From NCBI RefSeq assembly GCF_025602895.1, contig NW_026516210.1, positions 620,001 to 684,000 on the forward strand: a stretch of DNA of 64,000 nucleotides, written 5' to 3'. The notes beneath the pieces were generated by a model. That model worked only from the letters and a program-made list of their open reading frames with translations. It had not been told where the DNA came from and did not search any database. Origin of the DNA: Polychytrium aggregatum (lineage: Eukaryota; Chytridiomycota; Chytridiomycetes; Polychytriales). The translations under genes were made by a program, and so were the position numbers. Below are positions 1 through 10,958 of the stretch, piece after piece; position 1 is the stretch's first letter, and every line of letters starts with the position of its first letter.

Positions 1-110
1 TGGGTCCAATGTACTTGCGAGACATCCGCAGGGCGAGGTATTGTCCGCTGAGGCAGCAGACGGATGGTGGACAAGACGAAGCAATCCAGCTGCCTATCGC
101 GAGACCGCCA

Positions 111-1398
111 TTAGAATTCGTTTTGCTCCATCTCCATAAACCTCATTTCTAAGCGGCGGCGTTCGTCTTCCTCGGCCATTTCCAAGCTTCTCTCCCAGTC
201 TTGATCCATCTCAGCCCAGTGGTGGTCCTCAAAGCCTTCGTCTGGCCGGATATTTTCCGGATCGGCCGCAGCAGCAGGGTCGGATCCATCAAATGACGAT
301 CTGGGGCTTGAGCGACTGGGCTGTGCCGACGCTGCAGGTCCTGGTGTGGCTTCCGTTGACGCATCAGCCGCCGATGTCGACGGCAAGCTCCCTTGAGCCT
401 GCTGTCGGAGTCGCTTCTCTTCGAGAATGACGAGAGCCCGCCGCCGGTTCTGCTCGATCCGTGCGATCACGTCTTCGCTCATGGCCTGGCTTGCAGGAGC
501 CACGCTGCTGCTGCTGCTGGATGAAGCAGCAGCATTTCCGAGGGCTTCGGGATCTGCCGGCTGTTCGTCCAGTTGCTCATTGGTCAGAGGCGGCTGGTCT
601 GGGTCGTTGCTAAAGATGATGCCGAGCCGACGGCGGCGGTCTTCTGTGATTGTGTTTGAGAGCCACACACGCAAGGGGCGGCGATGGCAGTGCTTTTCAG
701 CTTCGCTGATGATGCGGTCGAACTTGTAGGCCGGAAGCATGTGGTGTCCCCACAGCTGATACATGCGCATGATCTTTCTAAAGTCGTCGAGCTGGCAGAG
801 ATTGAAGGCAATACGGCTCGTAAGTGGATCAAGGCCGATGATGCACAAAGCTATCCTGCAGGACAGCCCACAGAGCCGCCTAGCAAACCACTGGGTCATG
901 GAGCGCCAGATCCAAAGGTCATGTACCTCATGTCCCTTCCCGGCCAGCTTGAGCTTGGAGCCCATCTTTCGTAGCTTGGGTAGTCCATTCTCTCCCAAGA
1001 GTCTACGAGACGGAAGCGGCATGGTAAGTGGGTGTGAGAAGAAACCTCGCTCGGCGCAGACAGCAACTGTCCATGGGCAATGCTTACAGCTCCAGGTCGA
1101 TCTTGGCCACAGGCTTGCGGAGAGGCGGCAGCGGCTCGGCTGGCTGCTGGGCGCCCGGGGCATCGATGGCCTGATCAAGGTCGATGTCGGCGTCGAGAAA
1201 GGAAGGCGGGGGCTGGCTCTGGGTTGGGACAGGGCAGAGAGAGCTGGCTGGTTGGCACCGATTCGCAAGCAGTTCGGCAGACAGGCGTGCATTTCCGATG
1301 CAACATTCACCATCGCAGCCCTGTGCAGCGCTCTTGGACATGTTGAGGACACGCCGTACCTGCGGATCGCTCATGGTGGCCTGGGGCTCGGCCAGCAC
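111..1398 (-). CDS. CSM3: TIPIN/Csm3/Swi3-like replication fork protection factor
   Basis: Likely partner of Timeless/Tof1 in the nuclear fork-protection complex, which stabilises stalled replication forks and supports S-phase checkpoint signalling. Three exons on the minus strand fit: 1398-1088, 1002-927 and 791-111. The introns are 85 bp (1003-1087) and 135 bp (792-926), both GT-AG and in phase, giving about 355 aa. The family core spans the two introns: a GLPKLRKMGSKLKLAGKGHE block, then LDDFRKIMRMYQLWGHHMLP and a basic segment ending RPLRVWL. A serine/alanine-rich linker and a long acidic, charged C-terminus follow, as is usual in the family. The start may be the ATG at 1398 or the one at 1374 (MSDPQ...). 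It is transcribed divergently from the RNF220-like gene. The family assignment is firm; the start codon is less certain. Confidence 0.85.
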
Positions 1399-1931
1399 AG
1401 ATCAGGGTGGACGGGATGCATCGAGCAACAACGGCCATGCAGACAACGACAGCGAAATGGTGCGCGACACGTGCAGCCTCCAACAATGTGCCCGCTTTTG
1501 GCTGGCAAGTTGGTTTTCGCCCAGGCCGACAAACAGCACACGGCCAAAGCAGGTTCATCCAAATCGGCGCCGCAAGGGCCCATCCATCCAAGATCCCAAC
1601 GGAATCCTGTCTCCATCGAGGTACAGAATCGCCCTGGTGCATCGGACGGCAGCGCCGGCGGCCGCATCCGAGACAGCAGCGCGGATGGTCTTGGTCCAGC
1701 CATCACGCCGCGCCGGGCTGGCCATCTGCCGACCGATCCTGGATGCGCACGGCCTGCACGGCCGGGGTCTCACCAGGACGATCGGCGTTCGACATGGGCA
1801 TCGACTGATGACGGAGGAGACGGCGCTGGGCATGGACATGGGCATGGGAGCTGCGAACAAAACATGCGGCCGGCTATTGACGAGTTGGCTGGCTGGCATT
1901 CGGCAGAGCCCAACGCAAGCACAGACCCGCC
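1399..1931. other. divergent intergenic region (TIPIN-like / RNF220-like)
   Basis: About 530 bp separate the two divergent start codons, so the region probably holds both promoters. Several open frames cross it on both strands, but none shows a recognisable motif. I see no RNA gene. Confidence 0.5.
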
Positions 1932-3908
1932 ATGGCAGACCATACCCGCTGTCCCATCTGCCAGTTCCTGATCTCGGCAAGCGACTTTGAGTTTCATTAT
2001 CAGTCCGAGCTCAAGCGGCTCGAGATATGCGGCGCCGACATTGACGACCCCGAGCCCGAAGACGACAGGTGCGCTGGAGCCGGCAGCCCATCAGTGGCAC
2101 ATGCTCAGGACATGGGAGCGGATGCATGTCGGCGATTCTGTGGAACATTTGCCAGAGATAGAGGTGCATGCGACGGCCGTCATGCCGCCAGATCGACAGC
2201 CAGCGCACATGCGCGGCAGTGTCCCCGGCGGCCGAAAGTAACTCTGTCGCTTTGGAACTGCAGTCCCAAGCCCAAGAAACGAGGAGCCGCAATCGCCGCA
2301 CGCAACCAGATCTCGTCGACAGCCAAGGGCAAAGCAGCATCAGAGCGGTCGCAGCTGGACCAACAGGAACAGGTACACGCCGGAATTTGCAGGCGACGGC
2401 CACAGAGCCGGCCGTGCAGCGACAGCGATATCGACTCGAGCGTATAGCGAGGGTCAGAATGAGCTCGGCTTTGACGCTGTGGTTGCGTGCCAGGTTCTCT
2501 ATCGCATTCGGAGCGGCCGGATCAAGAGGGCCCAGAAATCCCAGCCCAAAGGTATACAAACGGAGATGCCGAGGCCCATCAAGCGAGATGCCGTCGGGCG
2601 GGATGCCGTCGCCCATGATCAAGGAACTGTCTCGGTGGACTCGCTCGCTGACCCTGCCTCTCAACTTGCCCGCACCCAGATACCAAGAAACGGGGGCGCA
2701 ACGATTCCGAGTATACCAACCGCTGCTGTGTGTGCGATGAGCTGCTGCCAAACGACGACGAGCTAGTCAATGCCCACATCGACGCCTGTCTCGGCCGGCA
2801 GGGTGGTCTGTACGGATCCAGAGACGAACATGGGCGACGACAGGATGCCTTGCGGACAGCAAATGTAGCGGCAGGCCGAGGAACGAGCACAGGCAGCCGG
2901 CATGTCCCCGGCCCAGCCTCGACATTCGGAGACAGCTACGAGATCGAAGGGCTCGGCGTTCGTCAGCGAGTCACCAGCATGCTCGAGGGTGGCTTTGAAG
3001 CCTATGGATTCACCGTCCACAAGCGCACGGACAAGGATATCGACGAGGATGTTGACATTGACGACGACGGCACCCAGGAGTTTGGCGAGGCCCAGTTCTC
3101 GGAAGCCGATCTGGGTGCATTCCGGCAAGCTGACGAACAGCCGGAAGGCATGGGATCGGAGTCGCGGACGATGGCCGCCGAAAGGTGGGTATGGGCGTGG
3201 GAAGCGGATGAGGGAGCTGCCGTGATATCAACTGCATCGCTAATCAACAAGGGTGGAAACGAACAATCAAAGCACTGGAGACAGCACACGCAGCCAGAGC
3301 GACAACGATAACGGTGGTAAGCAGCGACGACGGACATGCGCTGACGAACATGCGCTGACGAACATGCGCCGACGAACATCCTGCACTGAATATTTGGCGC
3401 TGGGCAGCAGGCGATCATGGACATGACTGACCGGATGACTGCTTGGCCGGTAACTGACCATGACGAGCGCCGTCCCTTCTGCGGCTGTCCAGCGAGCATA
3501 CAGGCCGGCCCCAGCCAACTGATTATCGAGTCGCTCAAGACACGCATCCGGCAGCTGGTACGGCACGAGCGCAGGAGTGCGTGGGGAGATATTCGCCGAC
3601 GCATCCATCTGACAGTGACGACGTTTCGCAGGAGGCACTGAACAAGACGCGAAGCCAGATCTGCTGCCTGATCTGCATGGAGGACTATCAAGACCCCGTT
3701 GCCTCGATCCAGTGCTGGCATGTCCACTGCGAAAAGTAAGCAAGGACTGGCTTTGGCTGCTCAGATATTGGATTTGCAGCTGATCTATCATCTATCACCT
3801 GCCCTTCTCGGCTCCAGGTGCTGGCTTGGCGCGCTGGCCGCCAAACGGCTCTGTCCGCAATGCCAAAAAATCACTGCAACATCCGACCTCCGCCGGATCT
3901 ACTTGTAA
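1932..3908 (+). CDS. RNF220: RNF220-like RING E3 ubiquitin ligase
   Basis: Probable RING-type ubiquitin ligase. A six-exon model closes in frame at 327 aa: 1932-2068, 2448-2551, 2680-3184, 3515-3557, 3632-3735 and 3818-3908. Domain order matches animal RNF220. An N-terminal zinc motif (CPIC...HYQSE) is followed by a basic helix (VLYRIRSGRIKRAQK) and a second zinc motif (CCVCDELLP...HIDACL). Next comes the family-specific segment RVTSMLEGGFEAYGF plus an acidic stretch ending QFSEADL. A short coiled coil (IIESLKTRIRQL) precedes the RING, which begins CCLICMEDYQDPVASIQCWHVHCE. The protein ends LCPQCQKITATSDLRRIYL, very close to the vertebrate C-terminus. A 330-bp intron (3185-3514) carries a 14-bp tandem repeat. 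The RING and last two exons are very secure; the 2448 acceptor is the least certain junction. Confidence 0.88.
3330..3379. repeat. 14-bp tandem repeat in RNF220-like intron
   Basis: About 3.5 imperfect copies of GACGAACATGCGCT lie in the intron just before the coiled-coil exon. Confidence 0.7.
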
Positions 3909-5077
3909 AATAGAGTCATTGATGCATCCACCACAGCCGGTTCGCGACCGACGCAGCTCCAGCCACCATTCGGGCCCGCATAGAGCAGCGAATGGCATCT
4001 CACATTCTGCGCTGCCATGGTAACAGGGCACGAGCCGAGACCATGAGAGCGAGAGAGGGAATGTCTGCGCAGAAACGACAGTGCAATCAGTCTGAGGACC
4101 TCACTGCTCGAATTCTTCGCACATGAAAAGCAGGCCGCACGACGCTGCTCCCATGGATTCTATGTTCGCCCAATTTGACACTCAATCCAACAATGGAATG
4201 TTTGGTTAAGCAACACAGATATGGGCGGTTGGAGATCGATGCTTTGCGGCAAAGTCGCACGACAAAGCGCATTCAAGACCGGCATCGCCGAACAACCCAG
4301 GCTGGTCGTTTTCCGCGCAGGGCAGTGGCAGAAAAGGACGCGGGAGTGCGGCGACAGCAGCGCCTGCAGATGCGCATGATGGATCTGTGCATGTGCAAGG
4401 AGAGACGAGGGTCAGCGACTCGGGCTTTGGAGCCAAGCATGAGAGACACGACACACCCAACCCCAAAGCAGCAGCATCATGGTGGTTGCCCGGCCGAGCC
4501 AGGACACGGCAGCAGAGGAATGCAACGCAAGTCTCAGAAACAGTTTTCGCGTCATAGATATGAGGGTCTCAGACGGCAATTCCTATTTTTCTTTTAACTT
4601 TTTTTTTCATCCTATCTGCTTTGCTGGGTGGGACCCGCTGCGCGTGTCCAGCTGGTGCAGAGGGGCCGTTGGCAAGGCCACGGACAAACAATCGCGGTAC
4701 TGACCTGCAGGCAGCGGTCGATGCATCCGGTGGGAATGGATGTGAGAGAGGAGCCAGCTCGGCTGTCCAGCAGCCCGAATGCAGACCGGGCGCTTCGATG
4801 CCCCGCTGATCGGGCGGTGAGGATGCCGCTATTTGTACGCTCGCGGTCGAGAAAAAAGAAAAATCGCCGCCAAGCCACGCCGCCGGATCAGCCGGCTGCG
4901 CGCCGAGCCCTAAGGGCCCGCCCAGCCCTCGCACAGAGCCCTAGGGCTGCATCGCGCTCGCGCAACCCCACCGCTTTTTTTCGGCGTTTGCATTTTGTGG
5001 GCGCTCAGGACAACGCATCCCAGTCAGATCGTCCTGCGCATCTAAGCACCGCCGGCCCACAGCAACCACCCACCAGC
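3909..5077. other. intergenic region before bL28m
   Basis: About 1.17 kb holds the RNF220-like 3' end and the bL28m promoter. T- and A-rich tracts lie near 4588-4610 and 4852-4862, with another T tract just before the bL28m leader. The open frames lack recognisable motifs and I see no other gene. Confidence 0.5.
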
Positions 5078-5809
5078 ATGCCCGGAGTGCAAAAGCCCGT
5101 TCTCATCAAGCAGCTGCAACATGCCCTGACGCAGGGCACAAAGCTCGCCGATCCCCGCCGGCTAGGCTCGATTCCGTTCGAGTACGCTCATCTGCGCAAC
5201 TCGATCCCGACACTCATGCACGGCAAGCGCATCGCCTTTGGCACCATCACCTCGGAAAAGTCCGAGATCAAGACCCGCCGCCCGTTCTATCCCAATGTCA
5301 TCTACAGCTTCCAGCGCTCAAACTACCTCGACATGAACGTGCTGCTGCGACTATCGACCGAGGCTCTGCGTCAGATCGAGCGCGCCGGCGGTCTCGACAG
5401 CTACCTGCTGACAGTCGACCCCGAGTTTGTGAAGGATCCGTGCGCGATAGCCTTCCGGAAGCGGGTCTTTGAGGAATTCGAGAAAAAGAAGGATGAGCTC
5501 CGCCGCAAGGAAATGGATGCGCTGAAGGGCTTTGGCCCCGATTACATCATGTAAGTGGCCGCGATGCCGACAAGAGCGGTCGCCCAAGAAATGCGCTGCC
5601 GTACCAAATGCACCAATGCACCGATGCATCGCTGGACTCTGGTGCCATCCGCGCGGCACGACAAGTGTCTACGTACAAAAGCCCCTCGACATCAGCGTCA
5701 CTTGTTGACGAGATCGAGACATTCAAACTGACCCATGGCGCCTCATGTTTGCAGGAAACTGAAGGAGAACTACTGGCGATTCGACACCTATCTGCTGAAG
5801 AAGAAATAG
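5078..5809 (+). CDS. bL28m: mitochondrial large-subunit ribosomal protein bL28m
   Basis: Structural component of the mitochondrial large ribosomal subunit. Two exons (5078-5550 and 5755-5809) around a 204-bp GT-AG intron give 175 aa. The L28 signature is clear: GKRIAFGTITSEKSEIKTRR, then PFYPNVIYSF, then STEALRQIERAGGLDSYLL. Fungal-type N- and C-terminal extensions follow the pattern of Mrpl24. The second exon supplies the short tail that ends WRFDTYLLKKK; without splicing, the frame stops at the donor (ATCAT|GTAAGT). I chose the ATG at 5078 because it directly precedes the conserved region, although the frame is open far upstream. A basic N-terminus is consistent with mitochondrial import. 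A good AATAAA lies at 5871. Confidence 0.9.
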
Positions 5810-5870
5810 ACAGCTGCTCTTCTCTGTCGCCTTTGCTGGCCAACCGCATGATCTGGCATCGCTCTTTGTG

Positions 5871-5876
5871 AATAAA
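5871..5876 (+). terminator. AATAAA polyadenylation signal of bL28m
   Basis: Exact AATAAA 62 bp after the stop codon of bL28m. Confidence 0.7.
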
Positions 5877-6532
5877 AACCGGAAGCAACCGCCTTGGACG
5901 AGACTGCATCAGGATCGCCACGGCCAACAGTCGGCAGCTCTGGGTATGGGCTCCGATCATTCTCACACTGCTGGGCAAGAGTGAGTGCACAACATGCGAG
6001 TTGGCGGAAACGGCCAGTCGCATATGCAACATGCAATGTATATTGTCCATCTGTAGTTGGATCCTCTGCATCGGTTGGAGATTCCATCAGTAAACATCAA
6101 CGCCTGCAATCGCACCGGGGGACTGGCCTACTCGAATCATCCGAGTATCGAGAAACCATGGAGCTGTCCAGGTGGTCAAATGCATCCAGCACACTCCCAC
6201 ATCGAGTGAATGCACCACACTCCCACACCGAGCCCATGCACCACACTCCCATATCAACACGTCAATGCCAGTGGATCGTCGCCACAGGAGCTCGACCAAG
6301 TGTATTCAAGACCAACCAAAAGAAAGGCATGGTCAATTAGGACCAGAAACAATCGCACCGCTCGCCCACCAGGGCCAAGGGAGCTCAGCAGGCTTCACGC
6401 CCCTCATACCAGAAAAAAGGGATACTGTCTCATTTTGTTCTGAGCAACAGCAAACAGAGCCCATCGTAGATGCTGCCTTAGCAGAACGGCGGCATGTTGT
6501 TTGACTGGCAGAACTTTTGCCATGTAATTTTA
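5877..6532. other. convergent intergenic region
   Basis: Lies between bL28m and the minus-strand cysteine-rich gene. At 6190-6262 it contains about three imperfect copies of a CA-rich unit (TGCACCACACTCCCA). No supported gene, unless a short last exon of the neighbouring gene lies near 6470-6500. Confidence 0.45.
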
Positions 6533-7313
6533 TCAGATCCCCCGGAGCACTGTCGATTGAAAGCGGCAAAGTAAACTGGTATTAGCGAGGCCGGAATCGA
6601 TGTGGAGAATCAGCACGGGCTGCTCGTGCTTGCATCCAAAATCATCCCATCCAACACGAGAGCCGCACAAGAAGTCATCCTGCATGGCGATGCATGGTCG
6701 GCGACATTCCTCGGCCATGGCGGCAAGAAACCCAGCCGACAGAATGCATCATACGGCTCAAGCGACGGATAGGCAATTGTGATTGCAGCGAAACTCACGT
6801 AAATGTCGTCGGGGACCTGGCGACAGAGGTTGGCATATGCGCTGAGCGACGCACAGTGCATCTTGTAAGATGTGGTGCTGTCGTATCCGTAGCCTTGGCT
6901 CACGGTGCATTCGCTGCAGCCGGTGAGGGTGCTGTGGTCCATGCAGATCAGCTGGATGTATATGCGAGTATCCACAGACTTTGGCAGGTTAGCGATGGCC
7001 CCGAGACAGACATTCAGTCCGGGATTTGCCTGGCAGAACACTTGGATGCTGGCGCACTCGTTGCCGGAGACGTTCGTCGAGTCAGGATCTTGGCAGGCGG
7101 CCATGAGGAGACCCCTGTTGTCGCATTGGAGCGGGAAGCCGCTGGAATAGGTGGAGTTGGAGCACACTTGGCTTTGGATGAGACACGGAGACAGGTATGG
7201 GAGCTGGGTGCAGAGATTCGACAGATCCCCAGCAAAGGACGCATTTGCCAGCGATTCCATGATCGACATTGAGTTGGTCCAGATTGCGTCGCGTGACGAG
7301 GTGGGAAACGGAT
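6533..7313 (-). CDS. cysteine-rich, probably extracellular protein (ends incomplete)
   Basis: I do not recognise this gene with confidence. The main exon (7313-6799) begins after a good acceptor at 7314 and ends at a GTGAGT donor. It encodes about 171 residues with more than a dozen cysteines and several N-glycosylation sequons (for example NAS, NST, NVS). The spacing repeats patterns such as CASIQVFCQANPGLNVC and HCASLSAYANLC. This composition suggests a disulfide-rich secreted or membrane-anchored ectodomain. A further exon with CRRPC and FLCGS is possible between 6718 and 6533, but the acceptor is ambiguous. The first exon, which should carry a signal peptide, lies upstream at about 7400-7700 and could not be fixed. 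It might be the ectodomain of a fungal membrane protein such as a copper-transporter-like protein; this is a guess. Confidence 0.5.
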
Positions 7314-7812
7314 CTGCCAAAAGCAAAGGCCACGGGATAAGGACCACTGCCTGTGAGAATCAGCTCAGTCGCCTTCTGGTGCCGGCAAGAGAGTGTGGGA
7401 GGTGGAGAGTCGAGCGGGGGGGGGCTTCATACCACCATCAAGAGCGAGATTTCCCGCCAAGTGCGCGGGGCTGGTCCTGCATCGACATGAGCCGCACGGA
7501 TCCGTTGAAACCCCATGAAAACCGCCCCGAGCGCGGGATTGCTTGCCGGCGCGCAACGACTTGCTCGGCGAATCGACCACCGGGCGACCAGAGTGATCCT
7601 AAGAACGGAAACGGCGGCAGCGTCTGCATCAGCGGGATCACACACTCAGTCCGAGAGCAAAGCACTCCTCCAGACCCATCAAACACGGACACATGACAGC
7701 AACTTTTTTTTTGATATTTTTATTGCTCTTTGATCAATTGACCGTAGGTGCTCAAACAAAGATCGTGCCCAAGAGCCTATCCACCAAATCGCCACACCAG
7801 ACCAGGAGCAGC
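7314..7812. other. probable 5' exon(s) of the cysteine-rich gene and eL15 3' flank
   Basis: Several minus-strand frames are open and a usable donor (GGTG|GTATGA) lies near 7432. I could not choose a start codon or find a signal peptide. T-rich DNA at 7705-7725 is probably eL15 3' untranslated sequence. Confidence 0.35.
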
Positions 7813-8877
7813 TTAACGGTAGCGGCGGAGGGAGAGGGTGTTGCGGCGGAGCCAGTTGGCGTAGCGACCACCGCCCTGGGTCTTGTTGTGGAGGTGACCC
7901 TTGCCAATGCCACGGGACTTCTTGCCAATGGCGGTGAGACCACGGGCCTCGCGGCGCTTGTGGACGGGGTCGACGATCCAGTTGATGCGGGGATCGCGGC
8001 GGATGGCCTTGTGCTGGGGGTCAACGAGAATGACCTCGAAGTACTTGTAGACAGAGTCCTGGAGAGCGGGCAACCTCGTCAGCCAATGCTCGCTGCGAGA
8101 AAGGGCCCAGGCCGGATGACGATGCTGGCTGCGAGAGACGCCGCAGCGATACTTACGGTGTTGACCCAGTACGAGTTGAGGACACGCAGGTTGGGGCAGC
8201 GGTTGGCAACACGGCCCTCAGCGGTGTTGCGGAGAGCACGCTGGTACTTGAGCTCAGTAACACCCTGAGACTTGGGCTTGCCGTAGACAATACCCTTGGC
8301 AACAGGGCGCTTGCGGCCACCACGGCGGACACGGACACGGTAGATGACGTAGCCCTGCTTGGCCTTGTAGCCGAGGCGGCGAGCCTTGTCGGGGCGGGAG
8401 GGGCGAGAAGCGCGGTGGATGACGTTCAGCTGTCTGGGGATGGAAAAAAGGGGGGGACATTAGACGACGCTATCTATCGCTCGGAGCACACCTGCCGCTT
8501 ACTATCGATCGGTATCGCGCCCAGCCTGTTCCTATCCCAAAGCAAAGGATCGTTCGCTGTGCTCACCTGTACTCCCAGACGCGGACGCGGAGCAGGAAGC
8601 GCATGACATCAGACTGCTTCTTCTTGTAGAGCTCTTCGAGATACTTGTAGGCTGTTTCGAAGGCAAGGCGCGACGGCAATTAATCTCGGCTCTCAGTCAT
8701 GGATCAAGACCACATCCAACGCCCTCGGATGGAGCGCACGACGGCCAGCAGGCCAGTGCCGACCGAGAGCGCCGCTCCGGCCGAGCGCATGGACCATACT
8801 GGCGTCGTGTGTGGCCGATCTAACAAACAAAATGAAGGTTTCCCATCAATTTGAGGAGAGGAGTACTAACCACCCAT
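7813..8877 (-). CDS. RPL15: 60S ribosomal protein eL15
   Basis: Cytosolic large-subunit ribosomal protein. Four exons on the minus strand are fixed by perfect phase: 8877-8871, 8651-8567, 8433-8157 and 8058-7813. They give 204 aa, the usual family length. The first coding exon is only 7 nt (ATGGGTG) followed by a 219-bp intron. The protein then reads [52 protein letters not shown]-type core and a C-terminus ending [11 protein letters not shown], all highly conserved in eL15. The 132-bp and 98-bp introns interrupt the middle of the protein. No defect is visible. Confidence 0.95.
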
Positions 8878-9746
8878 TTTGATGAATCTGTGATGCCAAC
8901 GAGAAGGACGGGAGCCCATTAGTACACCAATCTTGACTGCAACAGGATGGATATATCGTGCCCGGTCTCGTGCTCGTCTGCCAGATCCAACCAGCCCGAA
9001 CATCAGGTCTGTTCGTCGGTGTGCTGATCTGCGCGAGTGGTGTATCCTCTGATCTGCTGATACAGTGCGATATCTGCCGAATCCACCGATAGAGACATTA
9101 TCCCGGCTCGACCGACAGCCACAGCCATAGCCACAGCCGAACCGAATATCGTCTCGAGTTCGGCCAGTCCGAGGAAGCAATGCTGGATCGCCCGCTGATG
9201 CAAAGTCGTCAGTCCGGACCGTCCTTCAATGCTCTGGGCAATAGGTTCCGAACATCGGTCGTCTGCTGCTGCCGTCTGCCCGAGTATCTCATGGTCTGGG
9301 ATTCCATTTGCTGGGCAAACTTGGCCGACAACGTAACCGCAGTTGAATCGATTGATTGTCTGGCAGACGAGCAACTCCATTTCCGCAGATGCACCGACGG
9401 ATGGACGGATGCATGGACGGATGGATGGATGCATGGATGGATGCATGGATGGATGCATCGCGGCGTTGTACCTACCCCGGTCAACGAAGAAAGGTAATGA
9501 CCAATTGGTGATGGAGGAGAGAAGGAGGAAGTGCGAATGCCCGGCATGCCCACAAAAATACAGACGGCGGCCTGGCTGCAGAGCGGGTGCGCGCACGCGT
9601 GCGCCGCGGGCGTGGGTGCGCGCCCGTCCGGCCTGTCCGCGCCCCTGATTGGCTGGCGGTCGGTCCTGGATCATGGATTGTTCGGGCCCAAGAAAGGTTT
9701 CTTGGGTTGCCGGCTCGAAACACATCCGTCGTCCCCATCCAGCGCC
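8878..9746. other. divergent intergenic region (eL15 / ZNHIT3-like)
   Basis: About 870 bp contain both promoters and a GGATGGATGCAT-type microsatellite. The region around 9590-9640 is very GC-rich, with alternating GC and GCGCG steps. I see no supported gene. Confidence 0.5.
9397..9458. repeat. GGATGGATGCAT-type microsatellite
   Basis: Imperfect 4- and 12-bp tandem units (GGAT, GGATGGATGCAT) upstream of the ZNHIT3-like gene. Confidence 0.8.
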
Positions 9747-10712
9747 ATGTCCCAGAAGCAGTGCGCCGTGTGCAACTCGAGCCTGTCCAAATACAAGTGC
9801 TCCGTCTGCCTGATTCCATAGTGAGTACCACTACCATCCACTACGATGACGGTATCGTCCACACAGCCAAACCTCAGTCGATCGCGCACACCACTGCCCC
9901 ATCTGACAAGCGGACTGCCTCGTCGCCAGCTGCTCGCTGCCATGCTACAAGACCCACAAAGGTTTGCTCCATCGATTTGAAGCTCGATGAAGCACTGCAT
10001 ACGCTGCATCCATGGCATGATCGCCGCGGATGTCATTGTGAATGTCACTGATCGCTCGGAACTGTGCGGCTCCAGAGACGCCATGCGAGAAGGCGCAACT
10101 CAAGACCGAGTCCCTCCCGCAAGGTCGGTATGCGTGAATCGATATGGATGGAGTGCAACATTACTCCGAAATGCGAGCATGTGTCGGCCGTGTTGCGTGG
10201 AGCATGCATCTCGATCCAGAGCTGTTTATCTGCAAGATCATCGACGCCAGACCAACAACAGATCTGGATTCTCGGCGGCTTCTTGGAGAACGAGCGCCAT
10301 AGCCAACGCTCTGCTAAACATCACTGTCTGCCGATGCAGCCCCAAACCGCGAGTATGAGGAAGACCAGCTGATATCTGAAGATCGTCTGAAGGCACTGGG
10401 TATGGATTGCTCGCTGGCCCGCGTACTCATGTTGGTTTCGGCTGCCCCGCTTCGCGGGAACTGAGACCAATGTCATGGCATAGTTCTCAGCTCACTCATT
10501 CTGCATGTGCATCCCCCGCAGCTTTGTCACCAAACATTAAGAAGCTGCTTGGCGATCCTCAGCTCCGCAGAATCTTGAGCGAGGTCAACGCCAGCACCAA
10601 GGTCGATCCTCTGCTTGATCATCTCCTGACAGAGTCGCCTCTGTTCAGGGAGTTTGCTGCCGAGGCCGTCAAGTGCGTCGGGTCATCGACCCCGAGCAAG
10701 CCGCAGGCGTAG
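9747..10712 (+). CDS. ZNHIT3: ZNHIT3/Hit1-like zinc-HIT protein
   Basis: Likely factor for box C/D snoRNP assembly, the role of yeast Hit1 and human ZNHIT3. Five small exons are in phase: 9747-9820, 9930-9961, 10076-10123, 10340-10399 and 10522-10712, giving 134 aa. The N-terminal zinc-HIT finger is split over the first exons. It reads CAVCNSSLSKYKCSVCLIPYC, continues SLPCYKTHKETPC, and supplies the family's seven cysteines and one histidine. The C-terminal helical part contains KKLLGDPQLRRILSEV and SPLFREFAAEAV, typical of the Hit1 and ZNHIT3 C-terminus. The last intron acceptor follows a C-rich tract. The family call is secure; the exact exon 3/4 junctions rest on frame logic. Confidence 0.85.
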
Positions 10713-10717
10713 ATCGG

Positions 10718-10770
10718 TCTTAGTCTCAGTCCCAGTCTCAGTCTCAGTTTCGGTTTTGGTTTTGATCCCG
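10718..10770. repeat. AGTCTC-type hexamer microsatellite
   Basis: Degenerate hexamer repeat (CAGTCT/CAGTTT, drifting to GGTTTT) directly after the ZNHIT3-like stop codon. Confidence 0.7.
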
Positions 10771-10958
10771 GTGCTGGTGGATTCTTGTCCTGGGCCTTCG
10801 GTCGGTCGATCGCGCGGAGCGACCGTGCCCGGAATGAAACAGGCCTTTTTTTTTTCCTCCTTGACCCGGGTCATGTCCGTCCATCTCGCTGGCGCTGTCC
10901 ATCCGACGCTGGTCCTGCATTAGCCATCTGCCTCCAATAGCCGACAGTCCTTCCACCC

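Noticed and set aside
763-1971. 402-codon plus-strand frame
   Set aside because: It runs antisense to the TIPIN-like exons and the divergent promoter, has no recognisable motif, and is explained by GC-rich DNA.
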